The notes beneath the pieces were generated by a model, which did no database searches, was not told where the DNA came from, and was given only the letters and a program-made list of their open reading frames with translations. DNA of 64,000 nucleotides, taken from an uncultured Paracoccaceae bacterium (lineage in GTDB: Bacteria; Pseudomonadota; Alphaproteobacteria; Rhodobacterales; Rhodobacteraceae). This document shows, piece after piece, positions 26,042-34,861 of the stretch. Made by a program: the position numbers and the translations under genes. Within the stretch, counting starts at the first letter, position 1. Each line of letters starts with the position of its first letter. The stretch is from the NCBI GenBank assembly GCA_947493145.1, contig CANLPZ010000002.1:186001-250000 (forward strand), read 5' to 3'.

Positions 26042-26934
26042 GCAGCACGTTTTGACAAGACAATCATCAAAAGCCCAATAACAACCATCGGCAATGATAA
26101 TAGTTGCCCCATCGACAATCCAAATTCACCAAGCTGGATGACGTAACCCAACGGGTTCGTTGCTGAAATAAATTGTGAATCTGCTTGGCGAAACAGTTCG
26201 ACAAACATACGCGCCAGACCATAGCCCGCAAAAAAGACACCAGTCAGCCGAGCCGGAAATTTCAATTGTCCGCGCTTAAAGGCAAGGAGCAAAATGATGG
26301 CACCCAAGATTAAGCCTTCGAGCAATGCTTCGTAGATTTGGCTTGGATGCCGAGCACAATCGCCGACCACTGTTGGACAAAACTGCGCCGCTTCGCCCGG
26401 AAAAATGACGCCCCAAGGTTTGTCGGTTGGATGTCCCCAAAGTTCGGCATTAATAAAGTTCGCAAGTCGCCCCAACAACAGCGCGGGCGCGACGGATATG
26501 GCCAACATATCGGCAGACGACCACAGCGATAGACCATGTTTGCGAGTGTACACAAATACCGCCAAACAGACTCCAAGAAACCCGCCATGGAATGACATGC
26601 CGCCGTCCCAAACGCGGAAAATCATCAAAGGATCGTTCCAAACCTGTTCAGGGTTGCGGGTCATCACGTATCCCAAGACATACCCCAACCGCCCGCCTGC
26701 GATCACACCGATAATGACCCATGTTAACAAATCTTCGACCTGTTGAACCGTCATTGGGCTTTTGTCATTCACCCAGAGCACCGCACGTTTGACGGCGGCG
26801 ACAGCGATGCGCCACCCGATCAAAATGCCCACGATGTACGCCATTGCATACCATCGCAGCGCCAATTCAAAGCCGCCAATGGAAACACTAAAAATGTCGG
26901 GTCCGATATTCGGAAAAGGAATTGCTGCTTGCAT
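26038..26934 (-). CDS. lgt: Prolipoprotein diacylglyceryl transferase
   Basis: Inner-membrane enzyme that attaches diacylglycerol to the lipobox cysteine of lipoproteins, the first maturation step. From ATG 26934 it is 298 residues with about seven transmembrane helices. The signature GRLANFINAELWG is present, matching GRxGNFxNxE with Ala in place of the second Gly; GGMSFHGGFLG carries the essential His. The reading frame is open for 36 further codons, unlikely to be used. First gene of lgt-midA-pgeF. Confidence 0.96.
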   Translation of the reverse strand: MQAAIPFPNIGPDIFSVSIGGFELALRWYAMAYIVGILIGWRIAVAAVKRAVLWVNDKSPMTVQQVEDLLTWVIIGVIAGGRLGYVLGYVMTRNPEQVWNDPLMIFRVWDGGMSFHGGFLGVCLAVFVYTRKHGLSLWSSADMLAISVAPALLLGRLANFINAELWGHPTDKPWGVIFPGEAAQFCPTVVGDCARHPSQIYEALLEGLILGAIILLLAFKRGQLKFPARLTGVFFAGYGLARMFVELFRQADSQFISATNPLGYVIQLGEFGLSMGQLLSLPMVVIGLLMIVLSKRAA

Positions 26935-27032
26935 GGTGCTTTCCTCGCTTTGACCTGCGGCGATGTCAACCTTGTGTCGGCACGCGATAGACCCCATATA
27001 GCGAATAGGTGACAAAAAGTTTGGAGACCCCC

Positions 27033-27320
27033 ATGCAAACACGCAACAAAGTTTTGGATGACATTTCGCAACTTATGACCAATGCGATGGGCGTGGCCCA
27101 AGGGGCAAAGACCGAGGCCGAAACCGCGATGAAGTCGATGATAGATCGTTGGTTGGCGGATCGTGACTTTGTCACACGTGAAGAATTTGATGCGGTTCAG
27201 GCGATGGCTGCTAAAGCGCGCGAAGAAAATACAGCGCTTTTGGCGCGTATCGAAGCCTTAGAAGCGAAAGCAAAACCAGCGCGCAAAACCACAACGAAAA
27301 AGCCAGCTTCAAAATCTTAG
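27033..27320 (+). CDS. ubiK: UbiK/BMFP-family accessory factor
   Basis: A 95-residue helical protein. The BMFP domain covers residues 1-75 (RNKVLDDISQLMTNAMGVAQ; MIDRWLADRDFVTREEFDAV) and a Lys/Ala-rich tail follows. UbiK assists aerobic ubiquinone biosynthesis in E. coli and has membrane-fusogenic activity. ATG 27033 has GGAGA six bases upstream; a GTG at 27009 is less likely. Divergent from lgt. Confidence 0.85.
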   Translation: MQTRNKVLDDISQLMTNAMGVAQGAKTEAETAMKSMIDRWLADRDFVTREEFDAVQAMAAKAREENTALLARIEALEAKAKPARKTTTKKPASKS

Positions 27321-27346
27321 GCTGTTAGATACAACGTGATTGCAAA

Positions 27347-28360
27347 TTAGAGCACCGGTTGAACATACGTGGCCGGCCGGTGCCACGGTGTTGGGTCGGT
27401 GAACTCTTTTTGGTTTTCGGTCAAACACTGAACCAATGCTTTTTGGTCTTGGCGTTTGGGAATCAAAGCGGCTGGCGACACTGAATTTTGAGATGATTTC
27501 AAATTTGGAAAAATAGCAAAAATTTCATCCTGAGCATCCGCAGACAAGCCCGACAGTGTCCGGTCACAAATTAAAAAGCTTTCAGTCAACGCACCGTTTG
27601 CGAAAATAATTTGGTGGGAATCAAACACCAAATGAAAATATTCGACTGATGTGACGCTCTGGTCGATTTCAATTCCTTGAAGATTTAACAGGCGAACTGC
27701 TGCAATGAGCGCGTTCTTTTTTCCGAACATTTGTTTTGCTTCGGAAGACGCGCACAACAATCGATGTTGTCTGGACACAAGAAGATCGCGATGCGGTAAC
27801 CCGTTCCCAAGCGCGTGTGCAGAAATTCGAATGGGTGCCAGCTTTGGGTTTTGTTTTAGTTCTTCGTTAGCGATGGTGCGGCTTAGCTTCAATCGGAGCG
27901 GCCGGTAGGCACCGTTTTTAACGCGGACGCGATCGCCAACACTTAGGTTTTCAACTTTAACAAGCCCCATATCTGTTTCGATGAGCGTACCGGCCGTGAA
28001 ACATGCAACATCAGCGTAGTCCCATCCAACTGTGTGGCTTTGATAGCTTCCCAACGTTGCGCCGACCGTAAACGCCGATCCCGGACCTGGGATGAAATAC
28101 CAATTGCCGCCTGTATTGAAAAAGTAAAACGTCTCGACATGCGGGGTGCCGCTTGTGTCTGTAAATGACACGTCAATCGCATAGGGGCTCCCCGTTGTTG
28201 GGTTAAAGGGGCCACCATTTATGCTGATTGTTTCGCTGGCATCGCCGCTGCCATCGTACGATGGGTCGTCGTCATCTAAAACGGCTATGTATGAAACGTT
28301 ATACACAGCGTTATAAAAGGTGCCGGTCCATTGGAATGCTTCAACTGTATATTGGGCCAT
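27347..28360 (-). CDS. Hint-domain protein with intact cysteine and a beta-rich N-terminal domain
   Basis: A 337-residue protein. Residues 1-115 are rich in Gly, Asp, Tyr and Thr (TVEAFQWTGTFYNAVYNVSY), like the short beta domains seen in secreted Rhodobacterales proteins. The Hint domain runs from about 118: ACFTAGTLIETDMGLVKVEN then LSVGDRV, with the nucleophilic Cys present, and LPHRDLLVSRQHRLL, the conserved His block. The C-terminal 60 residues are variable. No signal peptide is seen, so export would be by type I or another route. A 69-residue gene lies three bases upstream. Function unknown. Confidence 0.83.
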   Translation of the reverse strand: MAQYTVEAFQWTGTFYNAVYNVSYIAVLDDDDPSYDGSGDASETISINGGPFNPTTGSPYAIDVSFTDTSGTPHVETFYFFNTGGNWYFIPGPGSAFTVGATLGSYQSHTVGWDYADVACFTAGTLIETDMGLVKVENLSVGDRVRVKNGAYRPLRLKLSRTIANEELKQNPKLAPIRISAHALGNGLPHRDLLVSRQHRLLCASSEAKQMFGKKNALIAAVRLLNLQGIEIDQSVTSVEYFHLVFDSHQIIFANGALTESFLICDRTLSGLSADAQDEIFAIFPNLKSSQNSVSPAALIPKRQDQKALVQCLTENQKEFTDPTPWHRPATYVQPVL

Positions 28361-28363
28361 GGA

Positions 28364-28573
28364 TCACTGTGTATCCTTAGCGGTTGAATTTTGTTCCGCT
28401 ATTTTTTGAAATAGAGTTTGAAATCCATCTGACCCTAACTTGAACGCAACCGCGCCTTTGCCAAGGTCGCGTTCAACGGTTTCGAGACCTTCAATGTCAC
28501 GGCGCGATGTGGCCGTGCCCAACATTTGAGCCCGAAACAATTTGTTGCTCTTTGACGTCCTTTTAATACTCAT
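28364..28573 (-). CDS. Hypothetical 69-residue protein preceding a Hint gene
   Basis: Begins at ATG 28573 with AAAGG about ten bases upstream and ends three bases before the Hint gene, so the two are likely cotranscribed. The product is basic at the N-terminus (SIKRTSKSNKLFRAQ) and helical after it. I do not recognise a family. Close spacing and ribosome site are the only support for it being real; it could be a partner or chaperone of the Hint protein. Confidence 0.55.
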   Translation of the reverse strand: MSIKRTSKSNKLFRAQMLGTATSRRDIEGLETVERDLGKGAVAFKLGSDGFQTLFQKIAEQNSTAKDTQ

Positions 28574-28897
28574 AACACGTTACCTTTACATTGATTAAAT
28601 GACGTTGGTCTTTTAGAATAGTATTGAATTACAGTGACTTAAGTTAATCAAAAAATATGTTAATAAGGTGCTAAAACGTGGGTGTTTTCATACGAAAGCA
28701 ACACCTGCAATTTGCGATTGTGGCAGTTTTTCCACAGGATTTTTCACTTATCCCCATCTTTTCGCTTTACAGACGCGGTCATTGAGATGCACCATATCTA
28801 GTAAGGGCGCAGTGCACATAACACTCTCCCTTGACATAGCACCTAGCGATTGGGGCGCTGCCAAGATCCCAACGCAGAGCAGAAAGAGGGCGCGATT
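28574..28897. other. 324-bp gene-free region with A/T-rich segment and DnaA-box-like motifs
   Basis: Holds the divergent starts of the 69-residue gene and the ybjN-like gene. The first 100 bases are A/T-rich. TTTTCCACA (28728-28736) and TTATCCCCA (28748-28756) each differ from the DnaA box TTATCCACA at one position and start 20 bp apart. TTGACA at 28831 may be the -35 of the ybjN-like gene, but no good -10 follows. No coding region seen. Confidence 0.5.
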
Positions 28898-29401
28898 ATG
28901 GCATTAGACCAACAGATTTCCTCAACCGATGGGCTACATCCGATTGATATCGTCGAACATATCGCCGAACACCATTCATGGGAATTCGACCGGATCGCCG
29001 ATGATCAAATTGCAATGGCTGTCGAAGGACAGTGGCGAACCTATTCCATTACCTTGGCTTGGTCGGCGTATGATGAAACGCTGCGTCTTATTTGCACGTT
29101 TGAAATGGAACCGCCCGAAGACAAACTGCCAAACCTATACGAGGCGATGAATGCGGCCAACGACATGTGTTGGGCGGGGGCATTCACATTCTGGGCAGAA
29201 CAACAGTTGATGGTTTACCGTTACGGGCTTGTTTTGGCTGGCGGTCAGGATGCAACGGCAAGCCAAATTGACACGTTGATAAATGCCGCAGTTCTATCTG
29301 CCGAACGGTTTTATCCAGCGTTTCAATTGGTGACTTGGGGTGACCAAAACGTTGATGACGCGATGCAAGTTGCGATTGCAGAAGCCTACGGCCGCGCCTA
29401 A
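28898..29401 (+). CDS. YbjN-domain protein
   Basis: A 167-residue acidic protein with a YbjN (type III secretion chaperone-like) domain, typical of Alphaproteobacteria: HPIDIVEHIAEHHSWEFDR, LTWSAYDE-like strand LAWSAYDETLRLICTFEMEP, and the long helix before VAIAEAYGRA. Start ATG 28898 follows GAGGG eight bases upstream. Function is unknown; E. coli YbjN affects motility and stress. It directly precedes proC (30-base gap), a common pairing in this group. Confidence 0.85.
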   Translation: MALDQQISSTDGLHPIDIVEHIAEHHSWEFDRIADDQIAMAVEGQWRTYSITLAWSAYDETLRLICTFEMEPPEDKLPNLYEAMNAANDMCWAGAFTFWAEQQLMVYRYGLVLAGGQDATASQIDTLINAAVLSAERFYPAFQLVTWGDQNVDDAMQVAIAEAYGRA

Positions 29402-29431
29402 TCTGTTCCCCGAATAACACGGGGGACTTCC

Positions 29432-30238
29432 ATGAAATTTGATGATGTCGCAGAACGCGGTCTCGTTTTACTGGGATGCGGGAAAATGGGGTCCGCCATG
29501 TTGGCCGGATGGCTGGACAGCGGATTGCCGGCCGCGTCTGTGTGGGTGAATGATCCGTTTCCGTCAGAATGGTTGAAATCCCAAAACGTCCAATTAAACG
29601 CGGAACTGCCCCAAATGCCTGCAATTGTTTTGGTTGCAGTAAAACCGCAGATGATGGCCGACGCCTTGCCAAGCTTAAAGGCGATGGCCGGCGGCAAGAC
29701 GGTGTTTTTGTCGGTTGCAGCGGGAATTACCCTTTCGGTGTATGAGGACATGTTGGGACGCGATACGCCAATTATTCGTGCGATGCCAAACACGCCGGCC
29801 GCCGTTGGCCAAGGTATCACAGCGTTGATTGGCAATGCACACGCCAGCGAAAGTCAAATCACTTTGGCGCAGGATCTACTATCGGCAGTTGGTCAAACTG
29901 TTTTGTTGGAAAACGAAAGCCAGATGGACGCGGTTACGGCCGTTTCGGGGTCGGGACCTGCGTATGTATTTCATATGATTGAAACACTTGCAGCGGCAGG
30001 TGCCGCCCAAGGGCTACCAGAAGAGCTTGCGATGCAATTGGCAAAGGCAACAGTTGCTGGGTCTGGGGCCTTGGCCATTCAGGCAGCAGAGGACCCAGCC
30101 CAGCTGCGTATCAATGTGACGTCGCCCAATGGAACGACCCAAGCAGGGCTTGATGTTTTGATGAAAGAGCTGCCCGATACGATGTCACGTACTGTTGCGG
30201 CGGCTGCGCAGCGATCAAAGGAGCTGTCGAATGGATGA
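29432..30238 (+). CDS. proC: Pyrroline-5-carboxylate reductase
   Basis: Last step of proline synthesis, NAD(P)H reduction of P5C. The 268 residues have the Rossmann motif LLGCGKMGSAML, RAMPNTPAAVGQG, and the substrate signature AVSGSGPAYVFHMIE. The C-terminal SPNGTTQAGLDVL loop is complete. Overlaps the next gene by eight bases. Confidence 0.96.
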   Translation: MKFDDVAERGLVLLGCGKMGSAMLAGWLDSGLPAASVWVNDPFPSEWLKSQNVQLNAELPQMPAIVLVAVKPQMMADALPSLKAMAGGKTVFLSVAAGITLSVYEDMLGRDTPIIRAMPNTPAAVGQGITALIGNAHASESQITLAQDLLSAVGQTVLLENESQMDAVTAVSGSGPAYVFHMIETLAAAGAAQGLPEELAMQLAKATVAGSGALAIQAAEDPAQLRINVTSPNGTTQAGLDVLMKELPDTMSRTVAAAAQRSKELSNG

Positions 30239-30569
30239 GGCGAGTTTTGACGACTTTATGAAGCTTGATATCCGCGTGGGCGTTGTTACGCAGGCCGAAG
30301 AGTTTCCCGAAGCGCGAAAACCCGCAATAAAACTATGGGTGAATTTTGGCGATCCATTAGGTGTGAAAAAATCATCTGCCCAAATCACCAAACATTATTC
30401 GCCCGATGATTTGGTCGGGAAAAAAGTGATGGCGGTCGTGAATTTTCCACCGCGACAGATCGGCAAATTCATGTCGGAAATTTTGGTCCTTGGTGTGCCA
30501 GATGATGGGAACGACGTCGTTCTGATCACACCGGATAAAGACGTCCCAATCGGTGGAAGGCTCTATTGA
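30231..30569 (+). CDS. csaA: tRNA-binding protein, CsaA-like
   Basis: A 112-residue OB-fold protein homologous to the tRNA-binding domain at the C-terminus of bacterial MetRS. It shows LDIRVGVVTQAEEFPEARKP, then KKSSAQITKHY and VVNFPPRQIGKFMSEILVLG. CsaA dimers bind tRNA and have been linked to protein secretion in Bacillus. The ATG at 30231 lies inside the proC end, and its stop overlaps the next start (TGATG), so proC-csaA-dehydrogenase are coupled. Confidence 0.9.
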   Translation: MDEASFDDFMKLDIRVGVVTQAEEFPEARKPAIKLWVNFGDPLGVKKSSAQITKHYSPDDLVGKKVMAVVNFPPRQIGKFMSEILVLGVPDDGNDVVLITPDKDVPIGGRLY

Positions 30570-31519
30570 TGAAACTCTTGATTACCCGTCCGTTGCCCGA
30601 TGTCGTTGTCCAAGCGGCCCAAGATTTTTCGGACGTTACTGTCCGGCAAGACACACAGCCGATGACCACAGATGAATTGGTCGACGCGCTTCGATCTTAT
30701 GATGCGATGTTGCCGACACTGGGCGATCTAATTTCACACGATGTGTTCGCAGCGGTGGGTGAACCGCGGTGCAAAATTTTGGCTAATTTTGGCGTCGGGT
30801 ATAACCACATCGATACGGTTGCGGCGAAAAACGCTGGGATTGCGGTTACAAACACGCCAGGGGCGGTTACGGATGCGACCGCCGATATCGCGATGGGGTT
30901 GATCCTGATGACATGCCGTCGTTTGGGCGAGGGCGAACGTATGGTCCGCGCCGGCGAATGGACAGGATGGCATCCAACGCAAATGTTGGGGATGCATCTG
31001 GGGGGCAAAACGGTTGGGATCGTCGGAATGGGACGCATTGGGCAGGCGATTGCCAAACGGTGTCACCATGGGTTTGGAATGGACGTTGTATATTTTAACC
31101 GGTCAACAAAGGGCGCGGGCGTCCCCGCGACACAACTGCCACACCTTCATGACGTGATGTCAGAAGCTGATGTTGTTGTGTTGGCAATTCCCGGTGGTCC
31201 GGCAACACGACATCTGATTGACGCGGCTGCGCTGGCTGCAATGAAACAAACAGCAATTTTGGTGAATATTGCACGTGGGGATGTCATGGACGAAGCCGCG
31301 TTGATCGCTGCTTTGCAGACTCAGAAAATTTCAGGCGCGGGTTTGGATGTTTATGAGTTTGAACCAGACGTTCCAGATGCGTTGCGGACACTGGAAAACG
31401 TTGTTTTACTGCCTCATCTGGGAACCGCTGCATTGGATGTGCGGACAGACATGGGGTTAATGGCAGTCGAAAACCTTCGGGCCTTCGCGGCTGGAAAACC
31501 GCTTTTGAACGCGGTTTAG
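30569..31519 (+). CDS. D-2-hydroxyacid dehydrogenase (glyoxylate/hydroxypyruvate reductase-like)
   Basis: A 316-residue NAD(P)-dependent enzyme. Nucleotide motif VGIVGMGRIGQAIAKR, catalytic Arg in VNIARGDVMDE, Glu in FEPDVPD and the catalytic His in LLPHLGTAA are all visible, as is ILANFGVGYNHID. Closest to the GyaR/GhrB group, reducing glyoxylate and hydroxypyruvate. Start ATG 30569 shares bases with the csaA stop. Its end overlaps tdk by four bases. Confidence 0.9.
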   Translation: MKLLITRPLPDVVVQAAQDFSDVTVRQDTQPMTTDELVDALRSYDAMLPTLGDLISHDVFAAVGEPRCKILANFGVGYNHIDTVAAKNAGIAVTNTPGAVTDATADIAMGLILMTCRRLGEGERMVRAGEWTGWHPTQMLGMHLGGKTVGIVGMGRIGQAIAKRCHHGFGMDVVYFNRSTKGAGVPATQLPHLHDVMSEADVVVLAIPGGPATRHLIDAAALAAMKQTAILVNIARGDVMDEAALIAALQTQKISGAGLDVYEFEPDVPDALRTLENVVLLPHLGTAALDVRTDMGLMAVENLRAFAAGKPLLNAV

Positions 31520-32109
31520 GTATCGCGCGGACGATCGCCCACAGCCTCGCGCCAATGGCGACGACAGAGCGAGACATAAGTTTCGTTGCCGCCCACTTGG
31601 ACTTGGTCCCCGTCGGTTAACACCTGACCATTTTCGTCCTGACGAACAACCATCGTCGCCTTTTTCCCGCACCAGCAGATTGTTCGAACCTCACGCATTT
31701 CATCAGCCAAGGCGAGCAATGCGGCCGATCCAGGAAAAAGTTCGCCCTGAAAATCGACACGCAATCCATAGGTCATAATCGGGACTTTCAGGTCGTCCAC
31801 TGCGCGTGCCAATTGCCATACTTGTTCGGGTTCCAAAAACTGGGCCTCGTCAATAAAGACACAGGCGCAAGGCCCAGCAGACAATCGTTTTTCGATCTTG
31901 GAAAACAGGTCTTCGCCACGTGTGAATGTGTCTGCATCCACACCGATGCCAATGCGGCTTGCGATTCGGCCTTGGCCTGCACGGTCATCTAAATCCGCCG
32001 TCATCAAATAGGTTTGCATTCCGCGTTCGATGTAATTGTGCGACGCCTGTAATAACACAGTCGATTTGCCTGCGTTCATGGTCGAAAAATTGAAATAGAG
32101 TTTAGCCAT
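31516..32109 (-). CDS. tdk: Thymidine kinase
   Basis: Phosphorylates thymidine in salvage. The 197 residues include the P-loop STMNAGKST, FIDEAQFLEP with the catalytic Glu, and the zinc finger cysteines in ICWCGKKA and near SLCRRH. The start at ATG 32109 gives the usual MAKLYFNFSTMN N-terminus. A 339-base non-coding stretch lies upstream. Confidence 0.96.
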   Translation of the reverse strand: MAKLYFNFSTMNAGKSTVLLQASHNYIERGMQTYLMTADLDDRAGQGRIASRIGIGVDADTFTRGEDLFSKIEKRLSAGPCACVFIDEAQFLEPEQVWQLARAVDDLKVPIMTYGLRVDFQGELFPGSAALLALADEMREVRTICWCGKKATMVVRQDENGQVLTDGDQVQVGGNETYVSLCRRHWREAVGDRPRDT

Positions 32110-32448
32110 AGGCCACAGATACCGCCCTCTGGCTGTGACTCGCAAGCCTGAGATTGGACGCGGGTGAAAGGGTCGTCAAAGGCCGAACAAAAATCCACTT
32201 CGTGTTGAGCAAGCGCTCTATGGGGATGGAATCGAAGCTATGAAACTAATCACTCACGGCCTTTGACGGGGCCTTACAATAAGTTGAACACACGGGAATG
32301 CACCACATATCCAACAAAATGGCGATATTTAGGTGCCATTCACTCGTAATATCCAATTCATGGATACCTTTTTGAATGACAAAACATTAGCTTGAGTTTA
32401 ATGGGAAAAGACCCTTAAATTTCCCACGCGGATTATTTGGAATTTATT
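32110..32448. other. 339-bp intergenic region with long-range inverted repeat, candidate structured RNA
   Basis: CGTCAAAGGCCG (32174-32185) and its exact reverse complement (32257-32268) enclose 71 bases that can form CTTCG/CGAAG and an inner GAGC-AAGC-GCTC hairpin: a long stem with internal bubbles. Downstream are AATGGC/GCCATT (near 32315-32337) and the palindrome TATCCA-ATTCA-TGGATA (32350-32366), the latter a possible operator for the gene at 32449. No coding frame seen. Confidence 0.5.
32174..32268. ncRNA. Candidate structured RNA, family not identified
   Basis: The 12-bp perfect closing stem with partly paired 71-base interior described for this region is unlikely by chance. The layout (closing stem, asymmetric bubble, apical stem) loosely recalls 6S RNA, but it is shorter and I cannot align it. 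Strand and function are undetermined; no convincing promoter is visible. Confidence 0.35.
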
Positions 32449-32904
32449 ATGGCTGGATACGGTAATTACCTGAAGAAACATACTGAGGCTTTGGTCAAGG
32501 ATGTGGGCATTGAAAATGCTTGCAAATTGTCAGGTAAATCCAAGGCCACGCTTGGGCGATATTATTCTGACGCAGAAGAGCACGCCGACCGTTTCATGCC
32601 AATCGATGCGGTTTCTGCGCTGGAACAAGAGGCATCATACCCGCACGTGACGTCTGCTTTGGCTGAGCTAAAGGGCATTACGCTTAGCTACGAAAATGCG
32701 CCAAAGAATTCAGAAGGCGGCGTGAATTCGGATGTCATCGCGTTGTCACAACGTTTTGCGATGTTGATGGCAGAATATAACCAATCGATCGAAGACGGCA
32801 TTATCACAGTGAACGAAGCAAAACGTTTGTTGCGTGAAACGACGGCGCTGCAAAAGGTGCTGTTGGATATGAAAATGCATTTGGACGCGGAAACAAGCGA
32901 CTAA
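32449..32904 (+). CDS. Small phage CII-like/HTH-type protein conserved in Rhodobacterales
   Basis: A 151-residue protein. The N-terminal half looks like a DNA-binding module of the phage regulatory CII kind: [20 protein letters not shown], then [20 protein letters not shown]. The C-terminal half is helical ([20 protein letters not shown]). The start is probably ATG 32449, as a TTG at 32437 would add only four residues. I recall close relatives in other roseobacters, so it is likely a chromosomal gene and not phage debris. Role unknown; the 17-bp palindrome at 32350 could be its site. arsH follows after eight bases. Confidence 0.7.
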   Translation: MAGYGNYLKKHTEALVKDVGIENACKLSGKSKATLGRYYSDAEEHADRFMPIDAVSALEQEASYPHVTSALAELKGITLSYENAPKNSEGGVNSDVIALSQRFAMLMAEYNQSIEDGIITVNEAKRLLRETTALQKVLLDMKMHLDAETSD

Positions 32905-32912
32905 GGTTAATC

Positions 32913-33620
32913 ATGGGTTTTACCGACTTAGATGCGATTGACCCCGATCAATTGCATCCGATCGACGTTGCGGCTTTGGTTGGCAAAGACGACGATTTGC
33001 ATCCTGCACGGATTTTATTGTTGTATGGGTCCCTTCGCGAAACATCTTATTCCAGAGCGGCCGCAGAAGAAGCTGCGCGTGTATTGACCGCATTGGGATG
33101 CGAATGCCGGTTCTACGATCCCAGTGGATTGCCGTTGCCAGACAGTTGCGATGCTGACCACCCAAAGGTGGTTGAGTTGCGCGATTTGGCGCAATGGTCC
33201 GAAGGGATGGTGTGGTCAAGCCCTGAACGCCATGGCGCAATGACCGCCGTGATGAAGGCCCAAATCGATTGGCTGCCGCTGTCGATGGGGGGCATTCGCC
33301 CGACACAAGGGAAAACCTTGGCTTTGATGCAAGTAAGCGGTGGTTCGCAATCATTTAATTCCGTAAACCAAATGCGCATTTTGGGGCGGTGGATGCGGAT
33401 GATTACAATCCCGAACCAATCCAGCATTCCCAAGGCATGGCTGGAATTCAACGGCGACCGGTTGCCAGCGGGGCCATTTTACGCTCGGATCGTTGATGTT
33501 ATGGAAGAACTCGCCAAGTTTACCTACATGACGCGTGGGCGCAGCGACTATTTAACGGATCGGTATTCCGAGCGCGTTGAAAGTAACGAAAAGGCCAACG
33601 AACGGGTGTCTAAGATTTAA
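32913..33620 (+). CDS. arsH: ArsH-type NADPH-dependent FMN reductase
   Basis: A 235-residue flavodoxin-fold protein: [20 protein letters not shown] at the phosphate loop, then [18 protein letters not shown] and [14 protein letters not shown], all typical of ArsH. ArsH oxidises trivalent organoarsenicals or reduces quinones and azo compounds. No other ars gene is in the window, so resistance to organoarsenicals or redox stress is only inferred. It follows the CII-like gene and its end overlaps the convergent ketosynthase by 11 bases. Confidence 0.9.
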   Translation: MGFTDLDAIDPDQLHPIDVAALVGKDDDLHPARILLLYGSLRETSYSRAAAEEAARVLTALGCECRFYDPSGLPLPDSCDADHPKVVELRDLAQWSEGMVWSSPERHGAMTAVMKAQIDWLPLSMGGIRPTQGKTLALMQVSGGSQSFNSVNQMRILGRWMRMITIPNQSSIPKAWLEFNGDRLPAGPFYARIVDVMEELAKFTYMTRGRSDYLTDRYSERVESNEKANERVSKI

Positions 33621-34737
33621 CGCGTTCCAAAATTACGGAACCAACAGAATACCCTGCGCCAAATGAACAAATCACGCCAGTGTCCCCATGATCCAAGTCA
33701 TCGGAGTATTTTGAGAACGCAATAATCGATCCTGCGGAGGACGTATTTGCATAGTCTTGCAAAATGTTCGGTTGCTCACCCGTTTCCGGTTCGCGACCCA
33801 GCACTTTTTTCCCAATATAGTCGTTCATTGTTTTGTTGGCTTGGTGCAGCCATAGCCGGTTTAAATCGTCGGCTTGGATACCATCATCGGCCATATGGTT
33901 GGCGATGTGTTTTGACACCATTGGCAGCACTTCTTTGAACACCTTACGACCGTTTTGCATGAACTGCATGTCACGGCGATCTTCCATATGGCCGTTACGC
34001 GTGCGACGCAAAAACCCGTTGTTGTTTCGGATGTTATTTGAAAATTGCGTGGCACAGCGGGTGGATTTAATCACGAAATGATCGCCTTTGGCGTCCTCAG
34101 CGCGTTCGATCACAACAGCGGTTGCCACGTCGCCAAAAATGAAATGACAATCGCGGTCGCGCCATTCCAAATGGGCAGAACAAATTTCAGGGTTAACGAC
34201 CAAGGCACGGCGGATCGAACCCGATCGGATCATGTCGGTTGCCGCTTGGATCCCAAATGTGGCTGATGAACACGCCACGTTCATATCAAAGGCAAAGCCG
34301 CCAGCCCCAAGCAGCTGCTGAATTTCCACAGCAATCGCAGGGTAGGCCCGTTCGTGGTTGGACGCGGCGCATAAAACAGCATCAATGTCAGCAGCGTCGA
34401 CGCCGGCCTGAGCAAGGGCTTTGTTACACGCGTCTACGCCCATTTCGGCCATTAGGCTGGGGGCGTCATCAGCACGTTCTGGCAACGAGGGGTGCATTTT
34501 CGATGGGTCTAAAACACCCGATTTATCCATCACGTATCGGCGTTCGATCCCACTGGCAGCGACGATAAAGTCGGTGGACGAGTGTGGTTTAGCATCGAGT
34601 GTACCAGCCGAAATTGCATCTGCATTGTCAGCGTTGAATGTATCGGCATAGGAATTAAAGGCTGCGACCAATTCATCATTACTGATTGATGTCTCTGGCG
34701 TAAAAACGCCGCTACCAGTGATAGCTGCTGTGAACAT
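33610..34737 (-). CDS. Beta-ketoacyl-ACP synthase III, FabH2-like
   Basis: A 375-residue thiolase-fold condensing enzyme. The catalytic triad is Cys in [10 protein letters not shown], His in [10 protein letters not shown] and Asn in YANTSSAGS. It is longer than E. coli FabH (about 317 residues) and resembles from memory Pseudomonas PA3286, an octanoyl-CoA-using enzyme that feeds beta-oxidation products into fatty acid synthesis; the shared SNNIRNN block supports this. The start at ATG 34737 begins the conserved fold. An intrinsic terminator stands upstream (34836-34861), so a promoter must lie between or readthrough occurs. Confidence 0.88.
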   Translation of the reverse strand: MFTAAITGSGVFTPETSISNDELVAAFNSYADTFNADNADAISAGTLDAKPHSSTDFIVAASGIERRYVMDKSGVLDPSKMHPSLPERADDAPSLMAEMGVDACNKALAQAGVDAADIDAVLCAASNHERAYPAIAVEIQQLLGAGGFAFDMNVACSSATFGIQAATDMIRSGSIRRALVVNPEICSAHLEWRDRDCHFIFGDVATAVVIERAEDAKGDHFVIKSTRCATQFSNNIRNNNGFLRRTRNGHMEDRRDMQFMQNGRKVFKEVLPMVSKHIANHMADDGIQADDLNRLWLHQANKTMNDYIGKKVLGREPETGEQPNILQDYANTSSAGSIIAFSKYSDDLDHGDTGVICSFGAGYSVGSVILERVKS

Positions 34738-34830
34738 ATACGATCCCTTTATGCGTCCCAAGACGGTGCATTTTCTTTATAGGGCGGTCAAGAGGCGCAC
34801 CAGATTTACGCAAGGTAAGTTCGTGGCATG

Positions 34831-34861
34831 AAAAAGGGCCTGTCGCTGCTACAACAGGCCC
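34831..34861 (-). terminator. Intrinsic terminator upstream of the FabH2-like gene
   Basis: GGGCCTGT / ACAGGCCC, 8-bp perfect stem (34836-34861), with TTTTT following on the minus strand. It is 94 bases upstream of a minus-strand start codon and well beyond the carB terminator. Confidence 0.82.

Noticed and set aside
32225..32245. tRNA T-arm-like CTTCGATTCC on the minus strand
   Set aside because: The flanking five bases do not pair and no acceptor or D arm could be built, so not a tRNA or tmRNA piece.
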